In this document: positions 44,457 through 55,200 of the stretch, in pieces
How positions within the stretch are numbered: the stretch's first letter is position 1
How the letters are laid out: each line of letters opens with the position of its first letter
Origin: Immersiella caudata
Taxonomy: Eukaryota; Ascomycota; Sordariomycetes; Sordariales; Lasiosphaeriaceae
Assembly (NCBI GenBank): GCA_030512335.1
Contig: JAULSU010000001.1
Coordinates: forward strand, 1,736,001-1,800,000
DNA length: 64,000 nt
Direction of reading: 5' to 3'
Translations under genes and position numbers: made by a program
Notes under the pieces: generated by a model
Database searches by the model: none
What the model saw: the letters and a program-made list of their open reading frames with translations, nothing else
What the model was told of the DNA's origin: nothing

Positions 44457-47400
44457 GGGCATGATCGGATTCCGAATTTATCAGCATACCATGTCAAAAG
44501 AACTTGATGCCATCGCCTTGGCGATCGATGCGAGATTCACGACTTATGACGACACGACTCTCTGTTCTACGCGCCCTTGAGCAGTTGTTCGCTCCTGTTT
44601 GCGGTGTCCGGTGTTCGTTTTGGGGAAGGGAACGACTATATCTCGAGGCCACACATTGTCTTTGACAATGCATGCATTGGCGTTTTCATGGCTTCAGCGG
44701 GCGGGTTCGCGAGCGGCGCGAATATGGGCACTTCTGGATTCCCTTCTTTGGCTGCCGCTGCTGTTTTCTCATCAAACAGGCTACAACAATTATGTTATAC
44801 GCTGCATAATCGGTCAACATCATGCTACACACCCTTCCACGTTACCTATTTTGGTATCTTGAACTCGTTACCGCTACCTTGTTTGGAGTCGACAACCATT
44901 GCGGCACTGCGCGATGCCGTAGGAGCATATCTGGGGATGACGGTTGGGCTTTGCTCATTTCCCTGTTGTTTAGTACACTGTTTGTTGGAGTTGTGGGAGG
45001 TAGTTGGGTTGCTACGCGCGTCTCTACATGTTTCTGGGTTTTTGTCACAGCAGTATTGCTTTTGTGTGTACTTTTGTCTTATCGGGGGAGAGAGAGCAAG
45101 CAGGCCTTGGGTTGGACTCTAGTCACGAGGAGGAAATGACGGGACGGCTTGGAGGAAGGGGGTGATTCCTCTGCTTCCATTACGCAGGCTTTGCTTGGTC
45201 TGACGGTTATCGTGTGAGAACATTTGCATTTCCAGGACTGAGGTGGATAGTCTCGGCCAGTCGCGTCATTGCTTTCTTTGTCTTGGGCAGTAAATACCAA
45301 AAGTCTCTCGATGAACCCTGCCAGCATGATGTAGACTATCAATATCGTGGTTCCGCGTCATCCGTGTGCCGTTGGTGCTAGTGTGCCTGAAGTTCAGACA
45401 GGACGGAACCTTTGCTACGTTGGCGGAATTCCACCGTTGTTGATACCTGACGCAAGAGGCGCCACGTAGGTACAATAGGCAGACAATGCGATTCTACAAG
45501 CGCAATGGCTTATTTATCAACAGATTGCCTATCATCAGTCGTCGATCTGGGGGCCGGGAACAACGGTCTTGATCCTTTGTGTGACCGGACGCCTAACCAA
45601 CAACCCGGATTTGCCGCCCCCGAAGTCCACCGAGCTTAGCTCCGCAGAGCTCCGGGCGGCTTACCTGTGTAAGTCATGGCTCTGAAAAGATATCGGATTA
45701 GACATCACTCGCTAACTCGTCAAAGAAACTATCTGGTAGGCACGGTAGGAAGGTCCTTTTGCTGACGCACTTCGTCACACTCTCTCGAACCGTGCAGTTG
45801 GTAGGGATAGACAGAAGCAAGGTGTGTGTTGTGCGGGAGTTTGAACCCCGCCGGATCCTTCCCGGGAGGCGCACGGAGGGATTTCCAACCTCGCGGGTGC
45901 CTCCGGGGTTTTCTGTCGTACACGGTCTGTGTTTTTCTTTTCTTTTTCGGGTGGAAGGTCTGAGGGGATGCGAATAGGGCTGGGGACCTTGCAGAATGAG
46001 CGAGGGACAGTCCTTTGTAAGATGTGAGGTAAAGTCAGAGCTGTGTTGGGGTGAGGGGGTGAGGGAGTTGGGATCTGCCGTGAATGCCATGTTGAAGGCT
46101 TGGTTCTTTGGGATGAGACGCTGGGGTACGAAGGCTTCGGCGAGCCAAAAGGGGAAAGGGCATGGCATTACGGTTGCGATGAGGGAGATGCCCCTATTGC
46201 GCACTTGACCGAGAATGATGCACGGGAATGCCACGATGTTTCCTCCTTTCTCGATGACTCAAGGGTCAATCGAGTGCACATGCCAAGGCATGCCCGTGGT
46301 GTCCCTTGGCAGGCTGCCTCTCGGACAGGATCCAATCCACTAGATGCAGCTGAGTTCGGTAACGTTCGATGATACCCAAGAAGAGTGGCAGATCTGCGTC
46401 TAGAGGGTTGAGGTGCATAGAGCCCTTTCTGCGGAAGCATCTGAGAGGAAGGAGGGGCTTCCTGAGACTACGAGACACGGCATTGGTCCTTCTGTAAATG
46501 GCAGCGAGTGGGGTCTCCAGGGCGGAACACTCTCGTTGGATGAAACGAACTGCAACCATTTCAGCCTCGTACTTGTGCCCACTCGTCATGTTTCAACGGC
46601 CTCAACTAGGCTGAAATTTTCGGACGATGTTCTCGAAGGTTGGCCTCAGTTATTCTCGTCCATACATCGTGACAACTGCCGAAAGCACGTGCCGTTGAGG
46701 ATACGCGAGCAAAACTTGGTGGGAAGCAAGGATCAACGGGAACGAGAGGTTGCTTGGAAGATGCGCCATGAAACCATTTTCCTCAACTCCTTAACATGGC
46801 AATATGAGAACGTCAGATTCCCAAGGCATCGGGGTCCCGTTACACAAGTCCGTAGGGCTTGTACGTGTGAAGGTGCCGAATCCCTCAGGCCCGACCTGCT
46901 GTCCATATTCGAATTAGTACCTAGGTAGCTGTCAAAAGACGCCTGCGGGGACCCCTCAGGCAGGACGTGGCAGCGCCGCAGATCACTTGACAGTTAGAGG
47001 CTGCGATTTAAAAATGGAACCCACAACGGTATGGCTGGATGGCATCAACCATGACGCGATAGGGTGTAGGGTTTCCAGGCCTGCATGGTAGAGGCCTCGA
47101 CAGGCTGACTCGGGAGAATGGACTAGAAACGAGAGGAGAGGCGGAAACAGAGATAGCGACGGACCAGCCTCCAGGCCAGTGAGGAGCGCGCAGTTGGGAC
47201 TCAGAGCGGGAGGCCATCAATGCTGGGAAAGGGGTTGCCCACCATGGCCGCAGAAAAAGCGGCCACATCCCCCGCGAGTCCTCATACGCAATTGAAGGAA
47301 ACGAAGCACAAGCATGAGGCTGTACGGAAGGCTCTTCCTCGCCTCCTCTTTGTGCAATGGCTAAACCGGTGCTAATTACCTAGCAGCCCTGGAAGTCTAA

Positions 47401-48136
47401 ACTCTTGGGACGTCCCGTCGCTGACCGCATGTCCTCGACACGATGGCTCCTTCCGTCTTTGGAGACCCTGTTGGCCCACGGCCGCTGCAAAACGGGCTAT
47501 CCTTTTGGGCCTGCCCTTTCCCTGGCAGAAACGACCCGGCAATGAACCCACCGCAAAGGAATGAAGGAGCGAAGGAAGAAACAAAACTAATCGCCGCCGG
47601 CATCGACCCGGATGTGATGAATGATGCATGCATGCATCATCCGCATCTGCCATGATCCCCCCATCGGTAACACAGCCATGAGCAGTGGGGGCTACTGTAG
47701 CCTTGGCAACCGGCGACGGGAAGCCTCGGCCGTTTTGTTGCGGCGTCCTCGAGCCTTGACCTCTCGGATCGAGTCGTTGCCTGCCTTGTCGACCGCGCCG
47801 TCGACGTTTCTGGGCGAGTGACCGTTGGGTCAACTGTCAAGTTCGGCGGCCGGATCAATGGGCCGCGCCCAACGCGTTGATCTAACTTGCTTGCTCCTAT
47901 TCCAACCCTGCTTTGACCGACTCAACCTGCTGCCGAGCCCCTGGACAGCACCGCCAACGGCATAGGTACCTCCAACGGATGTTGAGCAGGCCGCAAAATC
48001 GGGCCTCGACTTCACCGTCGGCCAGCCCTATAAAGTTTTCGGTTTCTTACTCGGCGAGGGAGCACGATGGCCCCCGATATCAACGCTTCCTTTGGCCTCT
48101 TGCCCTCTGCCCCTTCGACCTCCTTCTCCCGGCCCA
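44457..48136. other. Long gene-free spacer
   Basis: 3.7 kb without a supported gene. Frames at 46413-46928 (plus, 171 codons) and 46266-46589 (minus, 107 codons) overlap on opposite strands, match no family I know and have no splice structure. The last 70 bases include an ATG at 48067 opening a frame that overlaps the next gene. Confidence 0.45.
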
Positions 48137-49828
48137 ATGTCGCAGTCCCCGTCGGCATACCTAAGTCGGCTCTCGTTACAAGCAACGCCATCTCCCAGTC
48201 CTATGCAGTCCGTCCAGGAAAGTCTCCACTCCGCCCCGTCTTCCGACGAGGACGACAGCGAGTGGGAGGATGACAATGACGACGGCGGAGACGTCATCTC
48301 ATCCGAATCGACCGGTCTTCGATACAGCATCGCCCACCTGTCACCAAAGACGCAGAGAGTGGCACGAAACCTGTTCAACAACCAAGAACCGTCCCAGATC
48401 TATCTCGACTCGTGCGGAATCCGTGAGGAGAGCTCCGAGGGCAGGCACGTCTTTTACGCCTTCCAGATGCACGAGGTGGTTCCATGTTCTGTGAGAGTAG
48501 GGTCCCGGTCCAGTACCCAATGGTCCATCCCAAAATGCACATGTCCAGACGCCAAGTATCGACGCAGACGCCCTTGCAAACACATTGTTTGGCTTTTCGA
48601 CAGAATTTCAAAGCACACCCTAGTGAACGACGACCCTGAGTCGGTGCTCACAATGGCCGAACTTGGCTACCCTGAAGAACTGGGCGACCCCTTTCGCCAA
48701 ATCTCAAATCTCCGCCTCGACGTTCTAGCCGACAGCCTGCGCTGTGACATCACGGCTCCTAATACCGACACAGCTGCCCCTAACCGCTCCCGAGTTCGAG
48801 AAGCCAGAGAGATAGTCGCCACATTGGCAGGAATACAGCCACGCAAGGTCGACATGTTCAGACCTGAGCTTGAGACATCGTATAGGAGCAACAATCTCAT
48901 CTGCCGTGGCGATCTTGAAGCAACCCTCTTTTCTCTACTTCTCGCATCCAACTCCCTCACCGCCTCCGTCCGAGCTCAACTTGCACCGACCGATCCGGCC
49001 GTTGACCCTTTCAGAGCCCTCCATCAACGCGCCCTACGCGTTATCGCGGAGCTCAATGCCTACACGGCATCTCTTCACGATCCAGACATAGCTGCCGCTC
49101 GTCAGGCCCAGGGAAAAGAGGCCGAAGGGCCTCCAAATGTGGATTGGGCTGCATTGCAAATCCTCGATTGCGTATCTCGCATCAAGAGATCAGTGTCTCG
49201 AGGTTTTCACCCCCTTTCCACTTTCGAGAGAGCATCGGCTGCGCGCGCGCTCGTGGGGATTCTCAAGTCAGTCGTGAACCACAAGGCCGACGTGGGGACA
49301 AAAGGGAGCAAGGTAGAAGACCGAAGTGTCTATTTGCGTTTGGTCGGAACTCAGGACAATGGTTTTGTGTATTCGGCCCTCGACACGCTTGTCGACCAAA
49401 GCCAGTTCGTCGAGGAACTCGAGGCCATCATGGAAACCATAGGGCGACTTGGCGCGCCTGAATCCTACGCTTACAACATGCGCGGCCTCATCACACGAAT
49501 GCGCAGCCACACCGGTAGCGAGAGCCGACGGGCAAGCGTAACGTTTACCACGGAGCCCAGTGTGCCGCGCAGCGCTAAGACACCACCTCTTGAGGGCGTA
49601 CCGAGCGGCCCTGACCTGGAGTCGGGCCTGAGAAGGCCTTTAAGCTCCGGCGAGGGACAGTTTCTGGTGCCCGACACGCCAGCCAGCGCATCCAGGACCC
49701 GTGGCAGGCCTGGCAGAGGTGGACGAGGTGGCGGTTCCAGTCGGGGCGATAGCTCGTCTACCACTGGTTCGAAACGGTCAGTTTCAGGAAGCGGCGATCG
49801 TGGAAGGGGCTCTAAGCGGCCCCGATGA
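48137..49828 (+). CDS. SWIM-type zinc-finger protein
   Basis: 563 residues in one exon. An acidic patch (about 36-52) and a conserved-looking block (LRYSIAHLSPKTQRVARNLF) precede a SWIM finger, Cys134-x-Cys136-x10-Cys147-x-His149 (CTCPDAKYRRRRPCKH). A long helical domain (about 150-470) follows, then a disordered Arg-Gly-rich tail (GRPGRGGRGGG, DRGRGSKRPR) suited to nucleic-acid binding. SWIM fingers bind DNA or partner proteins; the role of this fungal family is unknown to me. The ATG at 48137 is the first in this frame. An ATG at 48067 in another frame runs to 48273 and would overlap it, so the true 5' structure, possibly with an intron, is uncertain. Confidence 0.78.
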   Translation: MSQSPSAYLSRLSLQATPSPSPMQSVQESLHSAPSSDEDDSEWEDDNDDGGDVISSESTGLRYSIAHLSPKTQRVARNLFNNQEPSQIYLDSCGIREESSEGRHVFYAFQMHEVVPCSVRVGSRSSTQWSIPKCTCPDAKYRRRRPCKHIVWLFDRISKHTLVNDDPESVLTMAELGYPEELGDPFRQISNLRLDVLADSLRCDITAPNTDTAAPNRSRVREAREIVATLAGIQPRKVDMFRPELETSYRSNNLICRGDLEATLFSLLLASNSLTASVRAQLAPTDPAVDPFRALHQRALRVIAELNAYTASLHDPDIAAARQAQGKEAEGPPNVDWAALQILDCVSRIKRSVSRGFHPLSTFERASAARALVGILKSVVNHKADVGTKGSKVEDRSVYLRLVGTQDNGFVYSALDTLVDQSQFVEELEAIMETIGRLGAPESYAYNMRGLITRMRSHTGSESRRASVTFTTEPSVPRSAKTPPLEGVPSGPDLESGLRRPLSSGEGQFLVPDTPASASRTRGRPGRGGRGGGSSRGDSSSTTGSKRSVSGSGDRGRGSKRPR

Positions 49829-50399
49829 AGGCGCACGCTGCCTGTCTCCCAGATCCACAACTCCAGATACTACAGGTCATATTTCCTTCTTCTACCCCCA
49901 CAGGTCAGGACTTGTGTCTTTCTCTTTCGCCTCCAGTTTGTACCAGCTAGAACCTGTTCATATGACCTAATTGCAAGAATGATGTTCCTTCAAACCCCTC
50001 TCACAAGACCACTTCGCGCAGTTCGAGAGAAGGTCAGGAGGGCCGCGCTCTCCTATCGCTCTAATATACCTTGCCTTTTACTTTGCCGGTACCGCCCTGG
50101 ACGGGCAAAAGGTGATCCCTCAGATAAATGATAGTAGTTACAGACACTAATGCGGCACCTACCTAGTGTACCTAGGGAAGTGCATGTGTGCGTTCCAACG
50201 CGCGATGCATCGCACTCAATATCACAACACACGCCGAAGCGCTACCACTCAGTTCCTAGTAACGGCAGCTTTACGCATTTCCAGCGATTACAACCATTCC
50301 TCGCAAGGAACGAACGTGTGGTACTGTAAACTTCGACAAGCACAGCAATAACAGTGACAGCAACAGCAGCAACAACACCTACCCCCAGGTGGACTAACC
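49829..50399. other. Short intergenic region between convergent genes
   Basis: 571 bases between the stop codons of the SWIM gene (plus) and the kinase-like gene (minus). It holds 3' untranslated sequence and a CAG/CAA-rich stretch near 50341-50380. Nothing else is seen. Confidence 0.6.
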
Positions 50400-52205
50400 T
50401 CATGCGCGACCAAGACTCGCCTGAAATTCCTCCAGCGAGCTCGCCACGTCCCTGAGACTGGGACGATCATAGTAGTTTCCACTCCACTCCCCGCGCCTCT
50501 TCATCTCCTCTCGCATCTGCAGAAACTCATCCGAGGCCTTCACCTCGGCCAGCCACCAGTCACGCGCGACGCGGAGCACCTCAGCGGCAACGCTGCTTTC
50601 TCCAAGCGGCGCAACCCGCAACACTAACTTGCTTCCCCGTCGGGTGATGAGACGCGAGAGAACATCCCGCCTCCCCCTCGTGCACCGATCGATGAGGTCA
50701 CGAAGCGGCAGGGGCGTGCGGCGAAACTCGGGGAATTCGTAGTCAGGCTCCCACTTGTACGATTGCCACACTGCAGCGCGCTGTGGGGCGCTCTGCCCCT
50801 CAAAGATGCACCAGAGGACGCGTCCTAGCATGTAGACCTCGGCGGCCTCTTGTTCGACGGCATCGAGGCACTGCCAGGGGACGTTGAAGCTGTCGTAGCC
50901 GTGGGGAAGCTGCGAGTACTCCTCGCTATCTTGGAGGGTCTCCCAGTCGGGGAGCAGGCGGGTGAGGCGCTCGGCGTATCGCTCGCGGATGTCGTCCGGG
51001 ATGGCCGGTTCGGAATCTTGGCTGAGAGGGTCATCGCTGGCGAGGATCCGCGTGTATTCGAGGGCGTTCACTTCCGGTGCAGCGAACTCGCACCATACTC
51101 CGCGCTGCTCAAAATCAACCATCATTATGTCGTCTGTGTCGGATAGCAAGATGTTGTCCAGGCGGAGATCGGGGTAGAAGATACGGCCCTGTTCCCGCAC
51201 ACGAAGCACTGCTGACGCGAGTTGGACAGCCCACTTTAGCTGCGTGGCGAGGGTGAGCTGGCCGTGGACACGAAGAAGGGGCAGGAGGTCTCGTAGGCTG
51301 CCGCGCCGATGGTAGGGGATGAGAAACCCGACGACTCCAGTCTTGCCCCCGAAGCGGCAGTATTTGGTGACCAGGTAATCCGGGCGTGAGATGATGTGAG
51401 GATGCGCCCCAAGCTGGAGGAGGTTGCGCAGCTCGGCGTACAGGTACTTGGTCCCGCTCGTCAAGGCCTTGAGAACCCACAACCGGTCCGGTTCTGCCGC
51501 GTGGGGCTGGTTCTCGTGCCCGCTCATGGGCCGTATACGGACGAGGCACACGCTGTCGTGTAGCTGCTGAGCAAGGCTCAGGTCGACGATGTCAATCACG
51601 GAAGGAAGCAGTTCCGAAGCAATCCCAAGCGCAGCGGGCAGTCGTGAAAGGGCAAGCAGCTGCTTCTCGAGGTAGTAGGTTGGCGCGATGGTTATTTTGA
51701 TCTTCCGAATGTCAACATCCAAGTTCTCGAAGATGATGCGGGACCCGAAAGGGTAGCTTTTGTACATGTTCAACATCGACTCGAACCCGCCGCTGCCTCC
51801 CTCGGCTGTCCAGGCTTGCAGCGTCCTGAGAATGTGCATCGAGACAGCGAGGCGACGGACACGAACGCCGTCCTTGGTGTGAAAGGCGGCATTCAGATCT
51901 AGCAGGTGGCGCAAAAGCAGACAGCTAGATGCTTCCTCGGGGACGAAGACGTCAAAGCGCATGGGGGGTATATCCCCCAGGAAGAGCGGTACGGCGTAGT
52001 ACTGGGTCCCTAGACCAGTACATCCATCGACCCTCCACAAGGGGTCCAAGGGCGGCTCCAAGCTATCGATGCGGTTCTTGGGATTGAGCTGAGACTCGGA
52101 CCACAAGCTGGGCCGTGACGTGAGCGGCTGGGTCTGCGGTCGGCTCTGCGAAAAAGCAGCCGTGGGATGGATGACATCGTGAATCGACGTCGAGTTCAAC
52201 TCCAT
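50400..52205 (-). CDS. Divergent protein-kinase-like protein
   Basis: 601 residues, single exon, starting at ATG 52205 and ending with TGA at 50402-50400. The first 230 residues form a domain I do not recognise. The kinase-like part (about 235-480) keeps a Lys in LWVLKAL (246), a Glu in AELRNLL (258), a hinge-like LIPYHRRGSLRDLL, and YPDLRLDNILL with Asp346 and Asn351 in place of HRDxxxxN. Asp364 lies in VDFEQRG, where DFG would be. The catalytic Lys, Glu, Asp, Asn and Asp are thus kept, while His-Arg and the DFG Gly are lost. It may be an atypical kinase or a pseudokinase. Fungal kinase-like families of this kind are common and mostly uncharacterised. Confidence 0.72.
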   Translation of the reverse strand: MELNSTSIHDVIHPTAAFSQSRPQTQPLTSRPSLWSESQLNPKNRIDSLEPPLDPLWRVDGCTGLGTQYYAVPLFLGDIPPMRFDVFVPEEASSCLLLRHLLDLNAAFHTKDGVRVRRLAVSMHILRTLQAWTAEGGSGGFESMLNMYKSYPFGSRIIFENLDVDIRKIKITIAPTYYLEKQLLALSRLPAALGIASELLPSVIDIVDLSLAQQLHDSVCLVRIRPMSGHENQPHAAEPDRLWVLKALTSGTKYLYAELRNLLQLGAHPHIISRPDYLVTKYCRFGGKTGVVGFLIPYHRRGSLRDLLPLLRVHGQLTLATQLKWAVQLASAVLRVREQGRIFYPDLRLDNILLSDTDDIMMVDFEQRGVWCEFAAPEVNALEYTRILASDDPLSQDSEPAIPDDIRERYAERLTRLLPDWETLQDSEEYSQLPHGYDSFNVPWQCLDAVEQEAAEVYMLGRVLWCIFEGQSAPQRAAVWQSYKWEPDYEFPEFRRTPLPLRDLIDRCTRGRRDVLSRLITRRGSKLVLRVAPLGESSVAAEVLRVARDWWLAEVKASDEFLQMREEMKRRGEWSGNYYDRPSLRDVASSLEEFQASLGRA

Positions 52206-55200
52206 GGTGACGGCGGCCGGTTGGAGAAACGACCAGCCTCAGGAGAGCCGCGCGGCATAACCCACCGCTGGGTGGAGACCATAGAAAGAAACTTTGGATC
52301 TAGATGTGGTCCAGAAGGCGGGCGTGGTCGCGGGTCACGGAGGATCGGATGAGATGTGGGTAGCTCCGGGGCCGCATCCCTCCGGGCCCCGCTTGGGCAC
52401 TCACCGGCTGCGAGCTACCTTTCAGTGTCAATCATAAACAGAACCGATCTGCAGGCGGGCTTTCCGCGCTTTCGCGACAGCACAAGCGACGCCTGCCTCG
52501 CCGCGTGGTGGTAGCACAAAGCAGCCTATCAAGCGGTACTGCCCGAGTGGCACACCGATACAGGATGGTAGAGCAACACCGGGTGAATGAGGGGGGTTGC
52601 GCCCTTCAGCTCGAGCGTCGAGGGGGGAGAAGGGGAAAATTTTGCGAGTGAACCAGCCCAGTTTGGCTAACCTGATTGGCTCGTCATTTTGGGAGGGTTT
52701 TTTTTCCCAAGCCGTCAATAAAAGCTCGAGAGAAAACGGTGAGTCCGGCTGGTGAGGTTGAACGGCATTGCATTGATCGAAGAGCCAAGCCAGACAGGAA
52801 GAGCCGTGCAGTATTTGTTCGAGGGGTTGCTTCAGGCGGTTCTCGAAACCCTCATCGCCGCTAGTCGCCTCCCCGAGCAACCTGTTGGCTAGGGTGCTCT
52901 CGGCCCAGCGGCTAGGTACCCACACAAGGTTGGGGTGGAACTGGGGCAAAGGTTGGCGGCTTGATCCGGTTGCTTTCCGATCTCGTCGGCACACATGGCG
53001 TCAGTGGACTTGAAATGCGTCGCCCTCGGCCGTCCCGGCCACTCCGGTGGCCGCACCACCAAGATCGGCGATGGGTTTGTCCCGGTGTGAAGCAACCCTA
53101 TGGAAACGCCTGGCCTGTACTGCGCGGTGCTCGATTCGTTTGGCACGTGGCTGTCGTATGCTTTCGAAGACCGAATCTTTATCTCTTGTTATTGAAGAGC
53201 GCAGGATTTGATTTGGACCGACCCCTTCATGGAGGTGAAACTAAGTGGTATTAGTCAAGACCTCTCATGGGGAAAAAGGGAGGGGAAGACCGGATGAGCC
53301 TCGTCACGTACCCCGTTCACCCAGGCATAGCTCACACGGTTGTCAAAACCAGACGAGAAAAGGCCAGCACCCCTTAGGACATAGTAGATGAGACTTTCCT
53401 GCCCAACCCTTAGTACCTGTATGCAGGCCGCCTGTCTATGCTGTCCAAACAGATCATGGCGCAAGCTTGGTGTTTGTGGTTTCGCCGAAGAGGGGGGACG
53501 GAACGGGCTCTCGCTGGTGGGCAGCGAATTGCGAAAGTCCGAGATCTCGAGGAAAAAAAAGTCGGGCCACATGAGGGCAAACGTCCCCCCTCCTGATGGT
53601 GAGGGAAACGAGGGGCCTGCAGGCCGTCGACCGCGGCTATACACATCTTGCCATGGAAGTATGAGCTGCTTTATGCCCAAGTCGAGACCACACCATCAAG
53701 TCCTTCGCTGTTTCGTAGGGTCCTCTCTTCTGGGGGTCGCGATCATGACCAAAAAAAAAGTGCTCGGTATGATGCAAACGAACTCGATTCGGCTGTAAAA
53801 GAGACTCCGTGGCTGTCCCGTTTTCTGTCGTGCTCCAGCCACCTGAGGGAACCATATCACAGACTGTCACGGCAATCCGAGTGCTTCTAGGTTGGTCTTG
53901 ACGTCACCTAAAGTGGCATCCGGGCCATGTGTTGTGGACTCCTTCCTGCGGTGCCGTTAGGGATTGTCTCATCGCTGTGCGGCTTGTGTTTTGCTTGCCT
54001 CACGTGTTGCGGGTAGTTATGGGGCACAACCACGCCTCATAGGCTGGAGAACAGGGGCGCCTATCGCGTCTCCAAGGCGGCTTCCAACGGTCCAGGCCAA
54101 TTATTCGGGCATCGAATCATGAGAGAAGAGTCGAGAGTTCCGGTTGTGTCAGGGAAGAACCCCCGTGACCAGTTTCCGTTCTGCCCGGAAGCCGAAATCC
54201 GGGGTTCTAAGCCTGCAACCCCACGAGGGAAATCAGATCTAGGTGAACGCACTCACCGCTCTTGACCCCCGCGCCTCGTGATACGCTTCCTACGTGGGGA
54301 TGTCAACGCCGCTGAGACCTTCCCGCACACCACATACGTCCTGAAGAGCGACGGGAGACTGGATGGGCGGGACACAACCACCGTGTACATCCACTACGTC
54401 CGGGAAGCGTTGTTGTCAGGGCGTTCGCTTGTTGGGCAAAGTGCAAAAGAGGTGATGCCGAGCGAATTGGCCATGTACTGCGTGTCGGGCTCATCTTCGG
54501 CCCCAAGGCTGGGATGATTTCAACAGGGTTTAGCTCGCGCTTGGATGGCATGAGGCGATGCTCGGTTCCGTCTTCGAAACACTCACCGCCGCCGCACCGC
54601 CATCACCAGGATCGCCAATGGGGCTTTGGAAGCCGGGAACTGCCACCGACTACATAGTACTGTGATTGACTGCTGGGGAAAGCGCGGCTTCATGCCGTCC
54701 GCTCTCGGCCACCTCTCTCCCACGGATCGTCTCGCAGTATCCCGCATCGTGGGGGGCAAGCTGTTCGCTCCCACCAAGTTGACACAGCGGGCCCGGGGAC
54801 CTGATTTCCCACCGTGCGTTATGTACGTTGCTAGTCCGATGATGTTGCCGTGTCAGAAACTACGCCAATACGGATGTTGAAACAATCCTCCTCTAAACAC
54901 GCTTTCTGACCCAGTCAAAGCGACGGGACTTGTTAGCGACGTCATAAACAAACTTTTTTCGGCGTTCTGCGGGAGGCTTGGACGGCCAGTACGGGGACAA
55001 AAAACGTGTTGGGCCGCTGCCGAGACCCACTCCGCCACCACAAGCGGTCACCAGTTTATGTCCGTCCAGTTTATTGCGTCCTGCATCGCACAGGGGAGGT
55101 TCGAGGCGCGTCAACGACAATCCGACGCCGCTGTCGCTGTTGACCCTTGCAATCCTACTATCTGCAAGCAAGAATCGGATGTTGTGCCTTGACCGGTGCT

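Noticed and set aside
43443..44462. 339-codon minus-strand frame antisense to CDC14
   Set aside because: It covers the conserved catalytic and tail codons of Cdc14 and shows no motif of its own.
46266..46928. Overlapping 107-codon (minus) and 171-codon (plus) frames
   Set aside because: They lie on opposite strands over the same bases, with no recognised domain and no splice structure, so neither can be supported.
52428..52994. 188-codon minus-strand frame
   Set aside because: It lacks an ATG start, has mixed composition without motifs and overlaps other random frames.
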